Positions 28,430-37,138 of a stretch of DNA of 64,000 nucleotides are shown here, piece by piece. The DNA lies in the NCBI GenBank assembly GCA_963790245.1, contig CAWBNP010000002.1:1488001-1552000 (forward strand). Direction: 5' to 3'. The position numbers were made by a program, and so were the translations under genes. The stretch comes from JACCVG01 sp963790245. GTDB lineage: Bacteria; Actinomycetota; Thermoleophilia; Solirubrobacterales; Thermoleophilaceae. How positions within the stretch are numbered: position 1 is the first letter of the stretch; each line of letters starts with the position of its first letter. The notes under the pieces were generated by a model. The model was not told where the DNA came from, searched no databases, and worked only from the letters and a program-made list of their open reading frames with translations.

Positions 28430-28615
28430 AGGGGGTCGAATTCGAAAATAGGTGAGGTGCCGCTCCCGGAAAGCTGCCGCGAGCGACCAGCGAGGGCGAT
28501 GTTACAGACGCCGCCCAACAGGATTGGCGAGGACCGGCGCGGTCCCGACACCGACTCCGCAAATCGCGGAAATGACGGTTTCGTCGCCCGCCGCCGGTCA
28601 GCGAGGCGACCTCCC

Positions 28616-28621
28616 TATACT
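28616..28621 (+). promoter_or_regulatory. Probable -10 element (TATACT) for rpmH
   Basis: TATACT is the best -10 match in this region and stands 11 bases before the rpmH ATG, leaving a leader of only about five bases. No clear -35 is found. Confidence 0.45.
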
Positions 28622-28632
28622 TCCTCGGCCCC

Positions 28633-28767
28633 ATGAAGCGGACCTACCAGCCAAAGAAACGCAAGCGCGCCCGTGCCCACGGGTTCCGCAACCGTATGCG
28701 GACCACCGCCGGCCGCAGGATCCTGAAGCGCAAGCGCGCCAAGGGTCGCAAGCGCCTGACGCCTTAG
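28633..28767 (+). CDS. rpmH: 50S ribosomal protein bL34
   Basis: The 44-residue, highly basic product starts M-K-R-T-Y-Q-P-K-K-R-K-R and contains H-G-F-R-N-R-M and G-R-R-I-L-K-R-K-R-A-K-G-R-K-R-L, the unmistakable bL34 sequence. It is a structural protein of the large subunit. It is the first gene of the plus-strand set rpmH-rnpA-yidD-yidC-khpB, diverging from dnaA as in many bacteria. Confidence 0.97.
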   Translation: MKRTYQPKKRKRARAHGFRNRMRTTAGRRILKRKRAKGRKRLTP

Positions 28768-28836
28768 ATGTCCTGGCTGTCGCGGTCGATCCCGGCCCCG
28801 ATGCCCGAGTCCGCGGGATCTGCGCCGTCGCGGTGA
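28768..28836 (+). other. 22-codon open frame between rpmH and rnpA, possible coupling ORF
   Basis: An ATG directly abuts the rpmH TAG. The frame (same as rpmH) ends in a TGA that overlaps the rnpA GTG (GTGA). It could couple translation of the two genes. The composition is not distinctive, so it may be incidental. Confidence 0.2.
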
Positions 28837-29225
28837 ACACGCCTGGCCGCAGAACGCCACGTCGTGCCCGTCTGTCGCGAAGCTCGGAGTTCGACCGCGT
28901 CTATCGTGAAGGCAAGTCGCACGCGAATCGTTACTTGGTCGTACATGCCTTCCCCCGCTCCGACGATCACGAGCAGGCGCGGCTCGGTGTTTCGGTGGGC
29001 CGCAAGGTGGGTGGGGCGGTCGAGCGCAACCGGGTCAAGCGGTTGCTGCGCGAGGTCTTTTGGAAGGAAGCCGACCAGCTGCCAGCCGGCCACGACTTCG
29101 TGATCGTCGCGCGCCCCGATGCCGGCGGCCTCGCGCGCGAGCGTGGAGAGAACGGCCTCGCGGAGGCGCTCGGCGAGGCGCTCGCGGGGGCGGGTTTGTC
29201 GTCGGGCGGGGGCGCCGGCCGGTGA
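28833..29225 (+). CDS. rnpA: Ribonuclease P protein component
   Basis: RnpA assists the RNase P RNA in maturing tRNA 5' ends. The 130-residue product has A-R-L-S-R-S-S-E-F-D-R-V-Y-R-E-G near the N-terminus and the RNR signature G-G-A-V-E-R-N-R-V-K-R-L-L-R-E. GTG 28833 gives a normal length. The frame stays open far upstream (to 28452), passing across rpmH in another frame, but that extension is not conserved-looking. The gene overlaps yidD by four bases. Confidence 0.92.
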   Translation: MNTPGRRTPRRARLSRSSEFDRVYREGKSHANRYLVVHAFPRSDDHEQARLGVSVGRKVGGAVERNRVKRLLREVFWKEADQLPAGHDFVIVARPDAGGLARERGENGLAEALGEALAGAGLSSGGGAGR

Positions 29226-29497
29226 GCCGCGCCGCGATCGCGATCGCCACCGCTCCGATCCGCCTCTACCAACTGCTGCTCTCGCCGCTGCTCGGCAACC
29301 GCTGCCGGTTCTATCCCTCGTGCTCGGACTACGCGCTCGGCTCGATCCGCACGTTCGGCATACTGCGGGGCTCAGTGCTCGCCGGTTGGCGGTTGCTGAG
29401 GTGCAACCCCTGGAATCCGGGCGGGGTGGATTTCCCCGCAGACCAGACGTTGTTCGCTCGCCACCACGACTGTGCGGCCGGAACCGGACACCAATGA
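29222..29497 (+). CDS. yidD: Membrane protein insertion efficiency factor YidD
   Basis: The 91-residue product has I-R-L-Y-Q-L-L-L-S-P-L-L-G-N-R-C-R-F-Y-P-S-C-S-D-Y-A, whose cysteines and R-F-x-P-[ST]-C-S core define YidD. It ends with R-C-N-P-W-N-P-G-G-V-D. An amphipathic N-terminal helix associates with the membrane. YidD supports YidC-dependent insertion and is encoded between rnpA and yidC, as expected. GTG 29222 overlaps the rnpA stop. The end overlaps yidC (ATGA). Confidence 0.94.
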   Translation: MSRAAIAIATAPIRLYQLLLSPLLGNRCRFYPSCSDYALGSIRTFGILRGSVLAGWRLLRCNPWNPGGVDFPADQTLFARHHDCAAGTGHQ

Positions 29498-30333
29498 TCG
29501 CCGCCTTCCCACAGGACATCCTCCAGCCGCTGATCGACCTCTCCGAGTTGATCCTCAAGTTCTTCGAGGGGATCGGTTTCTCGTGGGGCTGGTCGATCAT
29601 CCTGATGACGTTCACGATCCGCCTGGCGATTCTCCCCCTGACGTTCAAGGGCGTGAAGGGGATGCAGGAGCTCCAGCGCCTACAGCCCGAGATCAAGAAG
29701 CTCCAGGAGCGCTACAAGGACGACAAGCAGCGTTTGCAGCAGGAGACGATGGCTTTCTACAAGGAGCACAACGTCAACCCGCTCGCATCCTGTCTGCCCC
29801 TGTTGCTCCAACTCCCGTTCTTCCTAGCGCTCTTCTACCTTTTGCAGGGCGAGGAGTTCAAGGCCGACATCGCTGATTCGCCGAGCTTCCTTTGGGGCTT
29901 CATCCCGGATCTCGCGGAGAAGACGACCGGTATCACGCTGGTAGTGCTGATGGTCGTCTACGTCGTGACCCAGCTCGGCGCGAGCATCGTCTCCAGCATC
30001 AGCGCAGATCGGACGCAGCGGATCATCTTCATGGCGCTCCCGTTCGTGTTCGTGATCTTCATCATCCAGTTCCCGGCCGGGCTGATCGTGTACTGGATCA
30101 CGACAAACGTCTGGACGGTCGGGCAGCAGCTGCTCGTCCGCAAGCTCTACCCGAAGCCCGATCCGCTCGATCTGCCCGACCCCGACGCGCCGAAGCCGGC
30201 GCGCGGCAAGCCGGTGGGCGCGACGGCCGCGGTTGCCGGTGGCGCGGGAACGAAGGAGAACGGCGCGAGCCGCTCGGCCCCGCCCCCCGGGAACCCCCGC
30301 AAGCGCAAGAAGCGCTCCGGCCGCCGGCGCTGA
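29494..30333 (+). CDS. yidC: Membrane protein insertase YidC/Oxa1
   Basis: YidC inserts and folds inner-membrane proteins. The 279-residue product has an N-terminal segment, the hallmark W-G-W-S-I-I-L-M-T-F-T-I-R-L-A-I-L-P helix with its conserved arginine, and the cytoplasmic helical hairpin (M-Q-E-L-Q-R-L-Q-P-E-I-K-K-L-Q-E-R-Y). N-P-L-A-S-C-L-P-L-L-L-Q-L-P-F follows, then further helices. There is no large periplasmic domain, as in Gram-positive forms. The tail is basic (K-R-K-K-R-S-G-R-R-R), as in ribosome-binding YidC versions. Confidence 0.95.
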   Translation: MIAAFPQDILQPLIDLSELILKFFEGIGFSWGWSIILMTFTIRLAILPLTFKGVKGMQELQRLQPEIKKLQERYKDDKQRLQQETMAFYKEHNVNPLASCLPLLLQLPFFLALFYLLQGEEFKADIADSPSFLWGFIPDLAEKTTGITLVVLMVVYVVTQLGASIVSSISADRTQRIIFMALPFVFVIFIIQFPAGLIVYWITTNVWTVGQQLLVRKLYPKPDPLDLPDPDAPKPARGKPVGATAAVAGGAGTKENGASRSAPPPGNPRKRKKRSGRRR

Positions 30334-30334
30334 G

Positions 30335-31006
30335 ATGGGATCGGACGCTGGCGGGCGGATCGAGGTGCAGGCCCCGACCGTGGGCGAGGCGAAGTGGGCC
30401 GCCGCCAAGGCGCTCGAGCACCAGTTCCCGGGGGTTACGGCCGACCAGATCCTGTTCGATGTCGTCGACGCGGGCGAGGACGGCGAGCGGGACGCGCGAG
30501 TCGGGGCTGAGGTCGACGTCGAGGCTTGGGCTGAGCAGGCAGATCGGCTCCCGGCCGAGCCCGCGGAGCGGATTCGTGCGCTGCTGGCGCGGATCGTGCT
30601 GGCGCTCGACCTGAGATCCAGCGTCGACGTGGTCGAAAGCGATGACGAGATCCGAGCGACCGTTAACGGGGACGATCTCGGACTGTTCATCGGCAAGCAC
30701 GGGAGCACGATCGACGCGGTCCAACAGCTCGCCGCAAGAGCGGCGTTCCGCGGGATCGCAGAGCGCAAGCTCGTGATCGTGGATGCCGCCGGTTACCGGG
30801 AAAGGCGGGAGCAGGCGCTCAAGCGGTCGGCCGACACCGCCGCCGAGGATGCATTGTCGTTCGGGCGCTCGGTCGAGCTCGAGCCAATGAGTGCCCACGA
30901 GCGCAAGGTCGTCCACCGCTACCTGTCAGATCGCACCGATGTCCAGACCCACAGCGAGGGCGACGAGCCCGACCGTCGGCTGGTCGTCACGCCGACCGCT
31001 GCGTAA
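30335..31006 (+). CDS. khpB: RNA-binding protein KhpB (Jag) with Jag-N, KH and R3H domains
   Basis: The 223-residue product has a Jag-N domain (residues 8-50: V-Q-A-P-T-V-G-E-A-K), a KH domain around F-I-G-K-H-G-S-T-I-D-A-V-Q (about 122-134) and a C-terminal R3H motif with S-A-H-E-R-K-V-V-H. KhpB/Jag binds RNA and affects cell division and envelope growth. In firmicutes it is a target of PASTA kinases. ATG 30335 is one base after the yidC stop. Confidence 0.9.
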   Translation: MGSDAGGRIEVQAPTVGEAKWAAAKALEHQFPGVTADQILFDVVDAGEDGERDARVGAEVDVEAWAEQADRLPAEPAERIRALLARIVLALDLRSSVDVVESDDEIRATVNGDDLGLFIGKHGSTIDAVQQLAARAAFRGIAERKLVIVDAAGYRERREQALKRSADTAAEDALSFGRSVELEPMSAHERKVVHRYLSDRTDVQTHSEGDEPDRRLVVTPTAA

Positions 31007-31009
31007 ATC

Positions 31010-31738
31010 GTGAAACGGCCGCCGTCGAGCGGCGCGCCGGTCCGTGACCGGCTGGCAGAGCTCAGCTCGCGTTACGGGCTCTTGGAGGGCTGCGCGGCAC
31101 GTTTCGAAGCGTTGCTCTCCGCATTGGCGCTCGAGCCGGACCCACACACGACCGACTCCGCGCCGGAGCGAGCCGTGGATGCTCACATCGCGGATTCTCT
31201 GACGGCGCTGGAGCTCCCGCAGGTCGTGTCCGCCGGGTCGATCGTCGACGTCGGCGCCGGCGCTGGGTTTCCGGGCCTGGCGCTGGCGGTCGCCCTGCCG
31301 AGCGCAACCGTCCATCTGCTCGAGTCGCGCGGCCGAAAGTGCGCCGTGATCGAGCGGCTTGCGGAGGCGTCCGCGACGGAGGTGGTGGTCGTTCAAGCGC
31401 GGGCCGAGGAGTTCGCCGTCGCGGATGGTCCGCGACACGATCTGGTCACGGCCCGCGCGGTCGCCCGGCTCGCGGTGCTCGTTGAATACGCCGCGCCGCT
31501 ACTCGTCGAGGGCGGCTGCCTGGTGGCATGGAAAGGGGCGCGTGATGAGACCGAGGAGGCCGGCGGGTCAGCTGCGGCCCACGAGGTCGGGCTCGCGCTC
31601 CGGACGGTCCAGAGCGTAAAGCCCTTCGCGGCCGCACACTCTCGCCACCTGCACGTCTACGAGAAGGTCGCCGCCACTCCCGCCCGCTTCCCACGCCGGC
31701 CGGGCGTAGCCACCAAGCGCCCACTCGGCCGCAGGTGA
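31010..31738 (+). CDS. rsmG: 16S rRNA (guanine-N7) methyltransferase RsmG
   Basis: RsmG methylates G527 of 16S rRNA with SAM. The 242-residue product has the lead R-Y-G-L-L-E, the H-I-A-D-S-L motif near 59-64, the SAM loop D-V-G-A-G-A-G-F-P-G-L-A (about 79-90) and the V-T-A-R-A-V-A block. It starts with GTG three bases after khpB and ends before the parA regulatory gap. Confidence 0.93.
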   Translation: MKRPPSSGAPVRDRLAELSSRYGLLEGCAARFEALLSALALEPDPHTTDSAPERAVDAHIADSLTALELPQVVSAGSIVDVGAGAGFPGLALAVALPSATVHLLESRGRKCAVIERLAEASATEVVVVQARAEEFAVADGPRHDLVTARAVARLAVLVEYAAPLLVEGGCLVAWKGARDETEEAGGSAAAHEVGLALRTVQSVKPFAAAHSRHLHVYEKVAATPARFPRRPGVATKRPLGRR

Positions 31739-31750
31739 GGCCGCGGCCAC

Positions 31751-31793
31751 CGTTCTTACCTTTTCGTCCCATGGGAACGAAAAGGTAAGAACG
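31751..31793. repeat. 17-bp perfect inverted repeat upstream of parA
   Basis: The left arm CGTTCTTACCTTTTCGT (31751-31767) and its exact complement (31777-31793) flank a nine-base spacer CCCATGGGA. ATGGGAC follows at 31794-31800 and could pair with GTCCCAT in the spacer. It is notably AT-rich for this genome and lies in the 166-bp rsmG-parA gap. It could be a terminator, a protein site or a mobile palindrome. Confidence 0.85.
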
Positions 31794-31834
31794 ATGGGAC
31801 GCGTCGGCGGCAACACCGTGACCTCGGTAACTGC

Positions 31835-31848
31835 GTGAAACGTGAAAC
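31835..31848 (+). repeat. Tandem GTGAAAC GTGAAAC, parS-like half sites
   Basis: Two direct GTGAAAC copies (31835-31841, 31842-31848) lie 57 bases before parA. GTGAAAC is the right half of the ParB site TGTTTCACGTGAAACA, but the inverted left half is absent here. Another GTGAAAC begins rsmG at 31010. Confidence 0.35.
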
Positions 31849-31889
31849 GGGCCACCGCCCACCGCGTCCTGTCTGACCGTCTCGGCAGC

Positions 31890-31895
31890 TACCGT
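31890..31895 (+). promoter_or_regulatory. Possible -10 element (TACCGT) for parA
   Basis: TACCGT lies nine bases before the parA ATG with no ribosome-binding site between, consistent with the TANNNT-start pattern. Confidence 0.3.
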
Positions 31896-31904
31896 CGGTC
31901 CCGA

Positions 31905-32655
<751 letters not shown>

Positions 32656-32663
<8 letters not shown>

Positions 32664-33564
32664 ACCAGCTCGCGCCGAGACTGGACGTAAGCGAGGGATG
32701 GGCCGCGGCTTGGCCGCGATCCTCCCACGGGTCGAGGATCAGGCGTTCGGAGACGGGCTGCGAGTGCTGGCCGTCGAGCTGATTGGTTCAAACCCGAACC
32801 AACCGCGCACGGAGTTCGACGAGGAGGCCTTGCTCGCCCTCTCGGAGTCGATTCGTTCGCGCGGCCTGCTGCAGCCGATCGTCGTGCGGCCGCTCGCCGG
32901 AGGACGGTACGAGCTGATCGCCGGCGAGCGTCGGCTGCGCGCTTCGCGGATGGCCGGCCTCGACCGCATTCCGGCCCTCATCCGCGCGACGGCCGAGAAC
33001 GAGCGACTCGAGCTCGCGCTGATGGAGAACGTCGCGCGCGAGGACCTCAACCCGGTCGAGGAGGCGCGCGCCTGCGCGACGCTGGTCGAGGACCTCGGCG
33101 TCACCAAGGAAGAACTCGGGCGCCGAATCGGCAAGAGCCGCGTGGCGGTGTCCAACCTGATCCGCCTGCTCGGCCTGCCCGACGGCGCGCTTGGGCTGAT
33201 CGAGAGTGGCGAACTGACCGAAGGCCACGGCCGCGCGGTGCTGATGTGCAAGGACCAGCACGAGCGGCTGGTGCTCGCCCGCGCAGCGCTCGCAAACGGA
33301 TGGTCGGTCCGCGAGACCGAACGGCGCGCCAAGGGCGACGCCGCGATCGCGGCTGCCCCGGGGTCTCACGGCGGAGGGTCGGTCACGATCCACCCAGACC
33401 TCGCCGACGCGCTCGCCGCGGCCGAGGACGCGCTGACGGCAGCGCTGGGTCACGACGTCCGGGTTCGCCCGTCGCGCGGCACCTACCGCGTCGAGCTGGA
33501 GCTCGAGAGCCCGGCGGCGGCGATTGAACTCGCGGAGCGTCTCTTCCGGCGGGCGGCGGCGTAG
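32656..33564 (+). CDS. parB: Chromosome partitioning protein ParB (Spo0J)
   Basis: ParB is a CTP-dependent clamp that loads at parS sites. The 302-residue product starts with a basic tail (R-K-R-G-M-G-R-G-L-A-A-I-L-P). The nuclease-like N-domain has N-P-N-Q-P-R (about 49-54), the CTPase motif G-E-R-R-L-R-A (near 92-98), and E-N-x-x-R-E-D-L-N-P-V-E-E-A. A helix-turn-helix (G-K-S-R-V-A-V-S-N-L-I-R-L) and a C-terminal dimer domain follow. The GTG start lies inside the parA end. Confidence 0.95.
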
Positions 33565-33585
33565 GCCGGTTGTCGCTCGCGGCTG

Positions 33586-33601
33586 GATAGCCCCGGCTAT
33601 C
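33586..33601 (+). terminator. Short hairpin after parB, overlapping a tRNA -10
   Basis: GATAGCC-CC-GGCTATC forms a 7-bp stem 22 bases after the parB stop without a T-run. Its end overlaps TATCAT (33598-33603), a likely -10 for the tRNA. Confidence 0.4.
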
Positions 33602-33615
33602 ATCGTCGGCCGCCA

Positions 33616-33689
<74 letters not shown>

Positions 33690-33737
33690 CTGCCACGCTG
33701 GTCTCCGTCGAGGGGCACGGCGCCGCAAAATCCACCC

Positions 33738-34904
33738 ATGACCCCCTTCGGCGACTACCAGCTCGAGATCTACGGACGCGGCCTGGGCGGCGAGCGCCCG
33801 GAGTTGCCGATTCTCTATGAAGACCTCGACGCTCGCGCCCGGGAGACCATGAAGCCCGAGGCTTACGCCTACGTCGCCGGCGGGGCGGGCGAGAGCCGCA
33901 CCGTGCGCGCCAACCGGACCGCCTTCGACCGCTGGCAATTGGTACCGCGAATGCTCGGCGACGTGACCACGACCGACCTGACCACGACGCTGTTCGGTAC
34001 CGAGATCTGCGCGCCAGTGCTGCTCGGTCCGGTCGGCGTACTGTCGATCCTGCACGAGGAGGCGGAGCTCGCCGTCGCGCGCGCCGCCGCCGAGATCGGT
34101 CTCCCGATGTGTCTCAGCACGGCGGCGTCGACGAGCATGGAGGAGGTTGCCGTCGCGCTCGGCGACACCCCCCGTTGGTACCAGCTCTACTGGCCGAGCG
34201 ATCCCGAGCTCGCGGCGAGCCTCGCGGGGCGCGCCGAGGCCGCCGGCTACGAGGCGATCGTCGTCACGCTCGACACCCGGTTCATGCCCTGGCGACCCCA
34301 GGACCTCGTCGGCGCCTACCTTCCGTTCCTGCTCGGGGAGGGGCTCGCCAATTACACCTCGGACCCGGTCTTCCGCAGTCGCCTGTCGGTCGCGCCCGAG
34401 GACGACATGATGCCGTCGATCCAACAATGGGCGACCGTCTTCCCCAACCGCGGGCTCGACTGGGACGACCTGCCGACGCTGCGCGAGCACACCGACCTGC
34501 CGATCCTCGTAAAAGGGATTCTGACCGCCGATGACGCTCAGCGCGCCGTCGAGCTCGGGGTCGATGGGGTGATCGTCTCGAACCACGGCGGTCGTCAGGT
34601 CGACTCCTCGGTCGCAGCCCTCGATCAGCTCCCGAGTGTCGTCGAGGCGCTCGGAGACGAGGTCCCCGTTCTGCTCGACAGTGGCGTGCGCACCGGCTCG
34701 GACGTGCTCTGCGCGCTCGCCTTGGGCGCCCGCGCGGTTCTGGTCGCGCGGCCGTGGGCGCTCGCTCTCGGCCTTGCCGGACAGGCCGGGGTGACGCAGA
34801 TTCTCAGAGGGTTGCTCGCCGACCTCGACCTGACGCTCGCGATGTGCGGTCTCGCGAGCATCGAAGCTGTCGATCGCGAGCTCGTCGTTCCCGCGCCGCA
34901 CTAG
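33738..34904 (+). CDS. FMN-dependent alpha-hydroxy-acid oxidizing protein (lactate dehydrogenase/monooxygenase-like)
   Basis: The 388-residue TIM-barrel flavoprotein belongs to the LldD / lactate 2-monooxygenase family, which oxidises 2-hydroxy acids. It shows Y-A-Y-V-A-G-G-A-G (residues 43-51), the FMN-binding G-P-V-G region, S-T-A-A-S-T-S-M-E-E, L-V-K-G-I, and the catalytic S-N-H-G-G-R-Q-V-D motif with its active-site histidine and arginine (near 280). The long middle insert (about 190-240) resembles lactate 2-monooxygenase. The substrate is not certain. A CAAAAT hexamer stands six bases before ATG 33738. Confidence 0.88.
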   Translation: MTPFGDYQLEIYGRGLGGERPELPILYEDLDARARETMKPEAYAYVAGGAGESRTVRANRTAFDRWQLVPRMLGDVTTTDLTTTLFGTEICAPVLLGPVGVLSILHEEAELAVARAAAEIGLPMCLSTAASTSMEEVAVALGDTPRWYQLYWPSDPELAASLAGRAEAAGYEAIVVTLDTRFMPWRPQDLVGAYLPFLLGEGLANYTSDPVFRSRLSVAPEDDMMPSIQQWATVFPNRGLDWDDLPTLREHTDLPILVKGILTADDAQRAVELGVDGVIVSNHGGRQVDSSVAALDQLPSVVEALGDEVPVLLDSGVRTGSDVLCALALGARAVLVARPWALALGLAGQAGVTQILRGLLADLDLTLAMCGLASIEAVDRELVVPAPH

Positions 34905-35196
34905 GCAGCTCTCTACGATTTTTGTCCACGGGCGTCCGCACGCCGGCGCCCGCCGTGAGCTGCAAAACAGGCTCTTGTGCAGCCATTTAGTCGCCCCCCG
35001 GACGGCCTACCGGGCCGGGCGCTTGACGGCCGCCGCCCACGGACCGGCGCGCACCTCGGCGCGGGCTTGGTACCCAGGATCAGGGAGAGAGCAGTGCTGC
35101 AGGGGGATCGGTCGACGGCAGGGGTGGGGGCGAGGAGTCGCTCCAGCGCCCTTAGGGGTCGCCGGGAACCTCACATCGAACCGAATGGAGCGCCAC
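34905..35196 (+). other. Intergenic region upstream of the secreted protein gene
   Basis: The 292-bp stretch has no credible gene. It contains TTGTCCACG (34922-34930, one base from a DnaA box, single copy) and an imperfect hairpin GCTGC...GCAGC around 34960-34985. A long GC-rich leader follows. I do not recognise a riboswitch. TGGAG before ATG 35197 is a good ribosome-binding site. Confidence 0.4.
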
Positions 35197-37008
35197 ATGT
35201 CTTTGATCAAGCACCGAACTAGTTTGGCGACCGCGGTCGCCGCGGCGGCGTTGCTCGTCCCGGCCTCGGCCTCGGCCGGTACATACACCGTCACCAGCTG
35301 CGGGATGGCATCCGACCAGTCGACTGACGGCTGGAAGCTGCGGTCGGATGCGGGGATGAATGCCGATCTGCTCTGTCCGTGGGGCAGAGATCCTCGCCGT
35401 GGGATCGTGGTGCGCAACAAGGTCAACACGGACCCGCGGGTCAACAGAGGCCGGTTTGCCGCCGCCGTCTTCAGCGCTCCGCCGGGCACTTCCCTCGAGC
35501 GGATGACTTACGAGTGGGATGGCTTCCGACGCAACGGTGAGTGGACGATCGGCCTGAACGCCGATCGGCGTTTGCGGGCCGGTTGCTACGCGTCGGCCGA
35601 GAAGCTCTGCCCGCTCAGCACCCCGGCGGGCGGCAGCACGGTTGAGCTCGATGGCAGCCCGAGCGTCAAGGTCGAGGCCAGGTGTGAGTCGACAGCGGGC
35701 TGCAAAACGAGCAAGGTCGACGATCCGCGCCAGGACGGCCGTCGCGTTCGCGTTGCTCTGATCGGCTCGGCGATCGAGATCCGCGACGATCAGATCCCCG
35801 GCATCAACCAGGTCCGTGGCGGTCTCTGGAGCGAGGGCTGGCTGCGCGGCCTGCAGTCGGCCAGCTTCGACGCGACCGACAACACGGGAATCCGGATGAC
35901 AAGGTTCCTCGCCGACGGCGAGGCCCGGAAGGAGACGGCCCATGCGTGCCGCTACACGCGGCCGATCCCCTGTGAGAACGTCGACCGCGTCGTCTACGGA
36001 CTCGACACGACGAAGCTGCTCGACGGCGACCATGAGCTGGCGATCGAAGTGATCGACGCCGCCGGCAACCGTGGGCAGGCGACCCGGACCGTGCGGGTCG
36101 ACAACGGTGCACCCTCGGGAACCTTCGAGACGACGGGTCCAGAGGAGATCGCGGTACGCGTCACAGACTCGGCCTCCGGCGTTGAGCGAGCCGCAATCGA
36201 ACTGCGCAGGATCGGCACCGAGTCCTGGCGCGGCCTCGACACCGCGCTCGACCAAGGCCGGGCGTGGGCTCGCGTCTCACGAGGCTCGCTCGAGCCGGGC
36301 GAGTACGAGTTGCGTGCGCTGCTAACCGACGCTGCCGGGAACAGCGCGACGGTCGGCCGAACCGCGGGTGGCCGCGCAGCCACTACCGTCGTCCCGCAGG
36401 CCACGTCGATGACCGCCGCACTCGGCAAGAGCAAGGGCAAGGGCAAGTCGGCCGAGACCGCCCGCGGCCGCCTGCTCGCGGGCGGCCAGCCGCTCGCGTC
36501 GCAGTCGATTTCGATCGAGACCCGGGCGCGGTCGGCGGGCGCGCGCTGGCGTCCCGCCGGCACGGTTAGGAGCGGCGGCGATGGCCGGTTCGGCTACGCG
36601 GTGTCGCGCGGCTCCAGCCGCGAGATCCGGTTCAGCTTCCGGGGCACCGATCGGTTCACGGCGTCGCAGGCCAGAGTCGCGGTGCGGGTCCCGGCGTCAT
36701 CGAGCATCGCGGTCAGCCGCAACCGTGTGCGCAACGGCGACGCGGTCCACTTCTCCGGCAAGCTCCGTGGCGGGCAGGTTCCGGCGAACGGCAAGCTGAT
36801 CGATCTGCAGGCCTTCTACCGTGGCCGCTGGCGGACGTTCGCCCTTCCGCGGACCGACTCGTCGGGACGCTGGCGGCACCGGTACGAGTTCGGCGCAACG
36901 AGCGGCCGGGTCGACTACCGGTTCCGCGCCCGTCTCCCGCGCGAGGAGGGGTACCCGTTCGAGCCGGGGCGTTCGCGCGAGGTCAACGTCGCGGTGAGGG
37001 GTCGCTGA
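35197..37008 (+). CDS. Large secreted Ig-like/adhesion-type protein
   Basis: The 603-residue product starts with a Sec signal peptide (M-S-L-I-K-H-R-T-S then A-V-A-A-A-A-L-L-V-P-A-S-A-S-A-G). The N-terminal 200 residues have paired cysteines and a beta-sandwich look (G-T-Y-T-V-T-S-C-G-M-A-S-D-Q-S). The middle has Ig-like repeats with D-A-A-G-N-R/S elements (about 285-400). The end has two immunoglobulin/filamin-like repeats, one with V-S-R-N-R-V-R-N-G-D-A-V-H-F-S-G. This layout is common in surface proteins of soil Thermoleophilia. The function is unknown. ATG 35197 is supported by GGAG upstream. Confidence 0.8.
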   Translation: MSLIKHRTSLATAVAAAALLVPASASAGTYTVTSCGMASDQSTDGWKLRSDAGMNADLLCPWGRDPRRGIVVRNKVNTDPRVNRGRFAAAVFSAPPGTSLERMTYEWDGFRRNGEWTIGLNADRRLRAGCYASAEKLCPLSTPAGGSTVELDGSPSVKVEARCESTAGCKTSKVDDPRQDGRRVRVALIGSAIEIRDDQIPGINQVRGGLWSEGWLRGLQSASFDATDNTGIRMTRFLADGEARKETAHACRYTRPIPCENVDRVVYGLDTTKLLDGDHELAIEVIDAAGNRGQATRTVRVDNGAPSGTFETTGPEEIAVRVTDSASGVERAAIELRRIGTESWRGLDTALDQGRAWARVSRGSLEPGEYELRALLTDAAGNSATVGRTAGGRAATTVVPQATSMTAALGKSKGKGKSAETARGRLLAGGQPLASQSISIETRARSAGARWRPAGTVRSGGDGRFGYAVSRGSSREIRFSFRGTDRFTASQARVAVRVPASSSIAVSRNRVRNGDAVHFSGKLRGGQVPANGKLIDLQAFYRGRWRTFALPRTDSSGRWRHRYEFGATSGRVDYRFRARLPREEGYPFEPGRSREVNVAVRGR

Positions 37009-37021
37009 GCGGAGCGGCCAT

Positions 37022-37055
37022 GCGGCGGCGGTGGGGCCAAATCCACCGCCGCCGC
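37022..37055 (+). terminator. Hairpin terminator after the secreted protein gene
   Basis: A 13-bp perfect stem GCGGCGGCGGTGG (37022-37034) and its complement (37043-37055) enclose an eight-base loop, starting 14 bases after the stop codon. No T-run follows. Confidence 0.6.
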
Positions 37056-37138
37056 GCCACCGCCAACGGCCGACGGAGCGCCGGTGCCGTCTAGACTTGC
37101 GCGCGAGCCTGGAGTCAATCGAGGGAGCTCGCCCCAGC

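Larger units (their letters stand above)
28415..28632. other. Divergent dnaA-rpmH intergenic region
   Basis: The 218-bp region separates dnaA from rpmH. It has a TCGAATTCGA palindrome near dnaA, the 12-mer GCAAATCGCGGA at 28559-28570 within TCCGC-AAATC-GCGGA, and a TATACT hexamer before rpmH. No DnaA-box cluster is seen. Confidence 0.5.

Noticed and set aside
34922..34930. TTGTCCACG as a DnaA box
   Set aside because: It is a single one-mismatch copy far from the dnaA-dnaN gap. One such site is likely by chance.
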